This document shows positions 59,901 through 64,000 of a DNA stretch of 64,000 nucleotides, one piece after another (the first letter of the stretch is position 1; each line of letters starts with the position of its first letter). Source of the DNA: Trichostrongylus colubriformis (lineage: Eukaryota; Nematoda; Chromadorea; Rhabditida; Trichostrongylidae). Where the stretch lies: assembly GCA_963978905.1 (NCBI GenBank), contig OZ022261.1, positions 11,223,992 to 11,287,991 of the forward strand, given 5' to 3'. A model generated the notes under the pieces. It made no database searches. It was given only the letters and a program-made list of their open reading frames with translations, and was not told the origin of the DNA. The position numbers were made by a program, and so were the translations under genes.

Positions 59901-61871
59901 TTTTTCGCGTAAAATTTTGCATGCGGCCCTTGTTAGGCAAATATGACATAACCATAGGGGTTTCAGAGAAACTCATTTTTCCGTGCACGATTCCTTTGAA
60001 ACAGAAAGGACTGTGAAACCGAAGAAATGGTGATCCTCGGTGATCTTGGGTGTTATTACTACGATGTCGTCAGCAAAGTGGAGATGGGTCTGGCTGTTCA
60101 CCCTCCTCTATGTATTCCCAATCCAATCGACGCATAACGTTTCTGAGTGGGTCGTTCAACAGTTGAAGCGATATGGTGTCGCTATGTCGATCCTTGAAAC
60201 CTATATTGATGTCGACGATAATGTCTTTTGAGAATGATGAGATCTTGGTCGTAAATTCGCAGCGTAACTCCCGCAACGTCTCCATATGCTGAGCAGGAAG
60301 TGGCACCAGGTTGTGTAATGCTTCGATAATCGCTTCTATCTCAACTTATTGTAAACGATAAACTCCAGACACAACTGCGTTTTGCACTTTCGCGATAATT
60401 CAATGAGTCTGTAACCTGGGTGCATCAGTGATGCCCCTTCAATTCATATAATGGTACACAGGCATGATATCACACGGCAGCAATCCTTAGTAACTGTCCG
60501 TACGAAACATTCTAACTAATAAAAACCAATAAATTATTCAGTGTTGACGCCAAAGATCTCTGACGTTGCGCAAGATGCTCGGATATCGTGGGAATTCCGA
60601 ACAAATGGATCACGCAAACTTTATCGGGTAAGATTTCGGTACTCTTAAAGGCACAAGGAGGAGGACGAGGAAGGAGGGCATGTTTGGAAACGGTGTCTTC
60701 TGTAAACGAACATTCGAGCTTTGAAGAGATAATCTTTAGGGGAATTCGAGTTGAAAAACGCGCCTTCGGGGCACAATTGCGTTCATAGCGCGCTTCAGCT
60801 CACACGCGGACAGAGAAGGCTGATTCCGTTGTCATTTGATATCACGTAGGGCGAATTTGATTTTGTTCATGATGACATTAACGTGAAACAATATCAACCA
60901 AGTGAAACAATGAGAGAGAAATACGCGAAAGAGTAGGAGAAAATCCAGAAAATTCAAACTTGACATCCGTAAGGTGTCGTGTGGGCAATCGAGACAAGCA
61001 ACGAACCGTAAGTATTTACTGTAAGTCAAAATTGCCCCTCCTGATGCCTTTCAGACTGCCGATTATAAGCTGCCTTACTTAACCGTCAGTCCACACTTGT
61101 TGCAGCGCAACTTGTGAATAGCTCCGAGACGTTCTCCTTTGTATGAGATTCTGTTTTCAGCTCACAGGCAGCGCCCTGTCAATGGACCACAGATCGGTTC
61201 GATTACAACTAAGGGACCCTTCCAATGAGATTTTTTCAGTACCAAGTAAGTCGGATTTGCATCACTCTATTCACCTAGTGATATAGTTATGCAAAATCGT
61301 TAACAGTAGAGAATATGACGATTTATAGGGCTATTAACAATTTCTTTCAACCCAGATTTTCGCATTTTCTGCAGTTTTTCTCGCTTTCGCTGTAATGCTC
61401 AGTGTTGTTCCGTGTTCCGACGTTTCGGGTCCTACAAGTAATATTCCAAGTTGCATGATTTTGCGTCTGTTACAGAACAGCAGTAGATGGATACGGCTAG
61501 AGACACTTCCGCAAAATTAAACTTCATTCTTCGCTTGAAAACTCGTAGTGCATCCTTTATTTAACTACACACCTATTTTCCGATAACAATGTACTGGATG
61601 TGAAGTGGAATGTAGATTTATGTGAAACAGATTTCCCCATATTTAGTGTGCGTACTCAAGTTTTCCGGTGACTTTGAATACGAGTATATGGTAGTAACAA
61701 ACGGAAATGGTAGGTTTCTTTTTTCCCAAAAGGTTAATATCTTACTCTCCATCGTCAGATTACTATATTAGATCACTTTTAGGCCCATGTCGAGAAGCCG
61801 CACTACTGGTGAGGAATGTCGATAAGTTTTTTGATGAAGACAATCCTGAACTTGTATCATTTTTGAAACGG
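38958..61871 (+). CDS. Large secreted coiled-coil protein with C-terminal lipocalin-like domain (3' end not found)
   Basis: Exons: 38958-39118 (signal peptide MWICLLLLLALGCEG), 41109-41170, 44210-44325 (Gly-rich GGARPNGTFGGGFFP), 44588-44668, 48311-48361, 48417-48540, 55214-55329, 55400-55552 and 55618-55707 (Gln/Glu/Lys coiled coil, ELIEQRKKIEEQRRLEEEL), 55767-55832 and 57820-57972 (Pro-rich), 58030-58178, 58835-59010 (lipocalin G-x-W in MKGKWSLALAS), 60542-60627 (ISWEFRTNGSRKLYR), 61161-61245 (TGSALSMDHRSVRLQL), 61647-61709 (DFEYEYMVVTNGNG), 61783-61871 (ALLVRNVDKFFDEDNPELV). From 48311 onward every junction agrees in phase. The joins 41170 to 44210 and 44668 to 48311 do not, so exons are missing or the first four belong to another transcript. 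Total seen is about 607 residues. Lipocalin folds bind small hydrophobic ligands; the ligand is unknown. Confidence 0.72.
39119..41108. other. First intron of the lipocalin-like gene
   Basis: Two kilobases without a recognised element. Frames near 39505-39869 and 40368-40664 carry no known motif. Confidence 0.35.
41640..42580 (+). pseudogene. RTE-type LINE remnant (reverse transcriptase and C-terminus)
   Basis: Broken frames follow the RTE reverse transcriptase: SLYSNFTTGI-like (LRELYSNFTTGI), GIQQGDVTSPKLFCIALANVMPQLEW, FNFVDDIVLISPTIQQAERML with a VDD variant of the catalytic FADD, KKTKSIRLRTHLFDS, and the tail WAGYVTVTDRIPRNVKRR ... VQWTTLVRNRDEWRLCRCPL ending DEQRDDR at 42570. Multiple frameshifts and stops make it inactive. 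The 5' endonuclease part is absent. It lies inside an intron of the lipocalin-like gene, in the same orientation. Confidence 0.85.
42581..43597. other. Intron sequence, nothing recognised
   Basis: Short frames only. A splice acceptor followed by an open stretch at about 43271 could be one of the missing lipocalin-gene exons, but this is weak. Confidence 0.3.
43600..43810 (+). pseudogene. Possible piggyBac-like transposase fragment
   Basis: The frame contains VKKSDLGGMDLADDILTFH, which resembles the conserved (M)GGVDxADxxxxxY block of piggyBac transposases. Nothing else of the family was recognised on either side. It could be chance. Confidence 0.35.
44840..45300 (-). pseudogene. Tc1-like transposase remnant
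   Basis: On the minus strand broken frames follow Tc1 family order: KVMSSDEPKISLFG (first catalytic Asp, 45252-45293), YQ/INVK block, WIFQHNSDPKDVPRFVVDLL (second Asp block, about 45010), then VEVRISIPSIFERN (about 44890). Stops and frameshifts throughout. Inverted termini were not identified. It is nested in a lipocalin-gene intron. Confidence 0.7.
45301..46495. other. Intron sequence, nothing certain
   Basis: Overlapping frames at 45312-45657 may include the N-terminal end of the Tc1-like remnant. The remainder has no recognised content. Confidence 0.3.
46496..47955 (-). mobile_element. Small LTR-like element (direct repeats around one reading frame)
   Basis: Direct repeats of about 240-255 bp, at 46496-46740 and 47698-47953, share CCATTGGTTGATCCTTCC, CATCAGCCATCCTTGGTTGCTCG, CATTATAAGGCAAAATACACTT and ACAATAATATGA-AGTATACAAT in order. 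On the minus strand each has a TATA-like start. The internal 960 bp carries the frame 47273-47734. No reverse transcriptase, integrase or protease was seen, so this would be non-autonomous (TRIM/LARD-like). The LTR interpretation rests on the repeat geometry; termini and target duplication are not fixed. Confidence 0.6.
47273..47734 (-). CDS. Unknown retroelement-type ORF (153 codons)
   Basis: The frame starts at the inner edge of the right-hand direct repeat (MAPQSGGKDQPMAEES) and contains YVYEDWERLAQKLP, IVLVWPDHMPSG, RQIIMAIERHLQLGGTLLFF, YEVCNRKEWTSMGEVC. The pattern RHL-x2-GG...EW-x-SM-x-E is shared with the frame at 63109-63699. It probably continues after a frameshift into 46895-47200 (minus), which ends near 46895. 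No known domain is recognised; a gag-like role is a guess based on position just inside an LTR-like repeat. Confidence 0.5.
   Translation of the reverse strand: MAPQSGGKDQPMAEESIMLERITTAFSMLKHANVPGSTAMPVQQVFITLPPAFGRVHTKVDNANNLIVYVYEDWERLAQKLPNISIVPAIVLVWPDHMPSGRLMRQIIMAIERHLQLGGTLLFFSNPYEVCNRKEWTSMGEVCVGAVFFDAGP
48541..50369. other. Intron sequence upstream of a LINE
   Basis: Contains a short GC patch with a GGCAAAATATGAACGCGG terminus near 48820-48840. Frames at 49292-49857 (minus) are not recognised. Sequence from about 49860 may be the 5' part of the LINE that follows. Confidence 0.35.
50370..52850 (+). pseudogene. LINE (non-LTR retrotransposon) with endonuclease and reverse transcriptase, disrupted
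   Basis: Order on the plus strand: endonuclease start (VLCLQDARWKGAKVREIGE, 50425-50490), gap, GKVVAPAELPIDTWK (51480), PIFKQKSDVLDCSNYCGIKL (51618-51680), LDFEKAFHRLLRPLL (51853), QGSAPSPFLFLLFLDV (52032-52075), RLARLYGSGCWPVTE-type block (52435), VQLKLRERRLQWYRHVLRRPENH (52600-52665) and RPRGAPKKKWRDVIKSDL (52700-52753). Frameshifts and stops occur between blocks, and the active-site YADD is degraded. It differs in its C-terminal block from the RTE-like copies at 41.6 and 59-60 kb, so it is a second LINE lineage. It sits in sense orientation in the largest intron of the lipocalin-like gene. Confidence 0.85.
52851..53860. other. Intron sequence, nothing recognised
   Basis: No supported coding or repeat structure. 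Short frames at 53039-53290 carry no motif. Confidence 0.35.
53861..54640. mobile_element. TIR element with about 250-bp arms
   Basis: The left arm (about 53862-54110: AGAAGCGCGGCACTATTCAA ... GAAACTTCGCCTATATAGGT ... GAATATGACATCCGT) is the reverse complement of the right arm (about 54385-54632). A diverged internal repeat of the same module (CTGATTACGAATATGACATC, about 54076) shows that the arm is itself built from two related subunits. The centre is 54180-54380. No transposase was seen. Confidence 0.8.
54641..55213. other. Intron sequence, nothing recognised
   Basis: A 111-codon frame (54654-54989) has no recognisable domain or splice support. Confidence 0.3.
55833..56869. other. Intron sequence, nothing certain
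   Basis: Short frames only; no recognised repeat except the start of the M1 half-copy at its right edge. Confidence 0.3.
56870..57055. mobile_element. MITE family M1, right half only
   Basis: Matches the right halves of copies 1 and 2: CTCGG-GGCCCCGCC, CCGAGAA-T-GGG, AGCTGTATCTTAGCC-AATTCT, TTTCGCGTGAAACTTTGCAT, and a degenerate end TTGATTCCTATAAAG. The left half is missing or too diverged. Confidence 0.65.
57056..57819. other. Intron sequence with short tandem duplication
   Basis: Two copies of about 40 bp, TATGCATC-CGACTGAGAGA-TTTTGATCCG, lie at about 57640-57719. Otherwise nothing is recognised. Confidence 0.55.
58225..58450 (+). repeat. GC-rich dispersed repeat shared with 10.9-11.17 kb
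   Basis: CGCTTCGCGGCGTC, ACGCGGCGCCA-CAGTA, ACTTGCCG, CATTGCCCTTGGGAGCCC and CACTGCCTCGCTTGAAGGCTGCCA-GCCCTGCCAC recur in order at 10910-11105. It lies just downstream of the donor of exon 58030-58178. Confidence 0.65.
59190..60345 (-). pseudogene. RTE-type LINE remnant split by a MITE
   Basis: On the minus strand, 60340-60040 encodes LRELRCEFTTKISSFSKDIIVDIN, then a degraded GVRQGDTISPKLF block (DTISLQLLND) and LRNVMRRLDWEY, the RTE reverse-transcriptase core. At 59450-59190 a degraded RTE C-terminus follows (pattern around LPKERCECCA and DWTKY). The stretch between them is occupied by an M1 MITE (59587-59997). Orientation is opposite to the lipocalin-like gene. Confidence 0.65.
59587..59997. 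mobile_element. MITE family M1, copy 3 (nested in RTE remnant)
   Basis: Ends AAGGGTATCGTGTACGAAAA and TTTTTCCGTGCACGATTCCTTT. Internal blocks CTGAGATACAGCTTCTCGAAGTG, GGGGCGGAGCTTCG-AG, GAGGAGCTGTATCTTAG and TTTTTCGCGTAAAATTTTGCATGCGGCCC match the other copies. Length is about 411 bp. Confidence 0.82.
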
Positions 61872-61919
61872 GTAAGCCACTACTCTTCCCATTATCATTT
61901 TAAAGGCACAGGGAGTGGT

Positions 61920-62300
61920 GACGAAAAAATTAGAACTGGAAATACATGTTTTATGGAAACCAACCTCCCACCTCAGAAGAGGTTATGTGTAGCGAAACTC
62001 GCATTAAAAGAAGCACGATTTGGGGTCTTATCACGACCCCGCAGCACGGCGTGTCGTCCTGCAGTCCTGCAGCCGGGCGAGTTGTTGGCGAGGGCGGGAC
62101 AACGTTCACGGCTGATTTAGCCTCTCCTCCCGTATGCAGCTTACCCCCCGGCTGGTGACACTAAGGAGCGCGAAGATTAGGGGGGTTTGTGATTCTTTTT
62201 TCCCGTTTTCAGCCGTTTTATTTCGTTCTTTCTCTACTGTTGTACTGTTGAGCATCCCTACTTTTATATCCTACAATTTGTGCCGAATTCACCCCTTCCG
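61920..62300 (+). repeat. Dispersed repeat, family R3 (copy B)
   Basis: Best preserved copy, colinear with 11590-11950: GGAAATACATGTT, CACCTCAGAAGAGGTTATGT, GTAGCGAAACTCGCATT, GGGGTCTTATCACGACCCCG, GGGCGAGTTGTTGGCGAGGG, GGGACAACGTTCACGGCTGA and CCGAATTCACCCCTTCCGG. It lies just after the last lipocalin-like exon found. Confidence 0.7.
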
Positions 62301-62870
62301 GTGTCTTTGAGACAGCAGGAGCGATAACTCGGATGTTCAGGAAGGCGTAATATGTTAATTGGTGAGGGGGTTGAGGAAGACGGTGTAGAAAGCAATACGT
62401 GTTGAAAAGGAGCTTCAAGCTCACTAAGAAAGTCTACATCAGCCGATCGACGGGGGGGGGTCGATTGTTCCCATAGCCGGCTCATTTGCTTCGACCCCAC
62501 ACATCACAGGTCCTTCCATCAACGTACGATGAAGAGTAAATCATCCGAGAAAGTAGGAGCTACAACTTCCAGGTTTTTGGTCCTCGTGTCACTTCACTTT
62601 TCCACTATTGCACATCTTGCACCTCTACGTTCATTTTCATTTTCATCTACAACCAAACTGTGGGACTCCTGCTCACTTCAAACACTTTCGATGATTCAGA
62701 TCCAGAGTAAGGGAAAAAGGATGGACGGCGCAGATATGCAACGCACTGCCATTTTCTTTATCGAAGCTCATTCAACCAGCCATTATTCTTTCCGTACAAA
62801 AAAAATAATCGCACTTGTGAGGCCGGCGACGACTTGCGAACGAAGAAATCTCCGAGAACAATAACGATTT
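62301..62870. other. Region after the lipocalin-like exons
   Basis: No exon was recognised with confidence. A TTCAG acceptor at about 62697 opens a stretch (IQSKGKRMDGADMQR...) whose phase would fit, but it has no lipocalin-like motif. Confidence 0.3.
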
Positions 62871-62871
62871 A

Positions 62872-64000
62872 TTAGAGAACAGCAACGAAACGCGAAGTTA
62901 AAAACAACAAAAAAATCCAGGAATGTGTCGTGGGAGGTCCGAGTTGCGGGTTGAGGGATCCTGGGGCGACTGACGGCGGGGGTCCTCGGGGCGACGAAGA
63001 TAGAAAAGCTGCTGATGGAGCCCCCTCCTCCCTTCTTATAGGGGGGTCCCTTTTATATCGGGTCAAAACGGGCGCCATTGCCCGGGTGGTTTCCCGCCGC
63101 CAGCCCACCTACGTCGATCTTCGCTTGGCGGGCACGGCGGGCCTGACCTTTGACCCCTGCCGTTTGCACGACATGCCCCCCCCCCTCGGCGAAGTCGTCG
63201 TCCTCGACGACCGGTCGAGCTCCGGGAGCTGGAATTCCCTTGCCTTTTCACGAATTGCGGAGTAGAGCGACTTGGCTGCTGCAACACCTAAATAGGGGTG
63301 GTGAAACTGACTTGAGGCTTCTGGGGTGCCTGCCTCCATGAAGACTTTTCCTTCGATTATGCGGCTACTGGCCGTTGCGATGACTTGCTCATCGCCACCC
63401 ATTTTCAGGAGTGTTGCGTCCAGCATTTTCCATAGCTCCGTCATGGAAATCCATTGTGACTCTATTGGGGCCGATATTGGTGTCCAAGCTGTTACTATCT
63501 TTCCGCTCTCTTCTAGGTGTCTTCTTGCGGTTTCCAAAATATTCCAAACGGCTTTCTTGTCGCCCTTACTTTCGATCGGGTAGACGATGACCCATGTGGA
63601 ACACGTGGTCCAATCCTCCAGAACTTCCTCCAGCTGCTTGTAGGAGGTGACAACTCTTGTAGTAAGGCCACCTTTCGGCCCATCGCGTTCCATCAGCAAA
63701 GCCGCGCTGCAAAGGCAGTGGGTCCCTGCTTACCACTTCTGCTGGCTCGGTCGCCCTTATTCAGCTCTTCTTTAGTTGCTTAAGTGCGGGTCTGTAAAAA
63801 TCGATAACGCAATTTTTATCGATTGGTTCATGTTTTGCGATATCCTTTGTCGTACAAATGAACTCGGTCCATTCTGTGCACATCGAGTAGGCTAATTTCA
63901 ACACTCGTGTCAGAGCTTCTGTGTCTAAGGATACGGCGCGATTCCTGACGAGTTCCACCTTCTGCGCTGTATTCAGCTCCTTTCTGATGAAGATTGAGGC
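62872..64000 (-). CDS. Unknown retroelement-type ORFs (edge of window)
   Basis: Reading leftward from the window edge: a frame open at 64000-63761 (EALTRVLKLAYSMCTEWTEF, then IAKHEPIDKNCVIDFYRP), then in another frame 63699-63109 (196 codons), then after one stop the same frame continues to 62872. The middle frame has WVIVYPIESKGDKKAVWN, ARRHLEESGKIVTAW and ESQWISMTELWKMLD, matching the ORF at 47273-47734 in the RHL...EW/QW-x-SM-x-E pattern, and a basic tail (CKRQGSKVRPAVPAKRRS). Likely the same mobile family; its flanking repeats are not visible within the window. No enzyme domain was recognised. Confidence 0.5.

Overview
The window looks like the genome of a clade V (strongylid or hookworm-like) parasitic nematode. 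It has intron-rich genes with nematode splice sites (short TTTCAG-type acceptors), a cuticle collagen, and a dense load of mariner/Tc1, RTE-like and miniature inverted-repeat elements. There are no bacterial operons, rRNA genes or CRISPR arrays. Most short open frames lie inside repeats or introns and are not genes. All exon models were joined by hand from splice signals and reading-phase agreement.

Four protein genes lie on the plus strand. (1) About 1.8-13.0 kb: the last 14 exons of a long-chain acyl-CoA synthetase of the ACSL3/4 type; the 5' end is outside the window. (2) 16.0-17.0 kb: a complete two-exon cuticle collagen. (3) 24.3-33.4 kb: a secreted protein with DM13 (Skeletor-type) domains at both ends and an acidic Ser/Thr/Glu-rich middle. 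(4) 39.0 to at least 61.9 kb: a very long gene whose exons give a signal peptide, a low-complexity linker, a coiled coil and a C-terminal lipocalin-like domain; the last exon was not found. A small secreted-peptide gene candidate is on the minus strand near 22.6-22.9 kb.

The rest is mobile DNA. There is a near-intact mariner (17.66-18.94 kb, one nonsense codon), a dead mariner (36.2-37.2 kb), a mariner tail (37.9-38.1 kb), a Tc1-like remnant (44.8-45.3 kb) and a possible piggyBac scrap (43.6-43.8 kb). LINE copies are at 41.6-42.6, 50.4-52.85 and 59.2-60.35 kb. An LTR-like direct-repeat element is at 46.5-47.95 kb, with a protein relative at 62.9-64.0 kb.

Foldback and MITE families are many: a 1.38-kb perfect-symmetry foldback at the left edge, 230-bp MITEs with about 100-bp arms and a 10-bp target duplication, a seven-copy family with GGAATCGTCCACGGA-type ends, a five-copy GC-rich family, and tRNA-like modules arranged head to head. 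The four genes do not form an obvious pathway. What they share is introns repeatedly invaded by the same repeat families, which accounts for the long gene spans.
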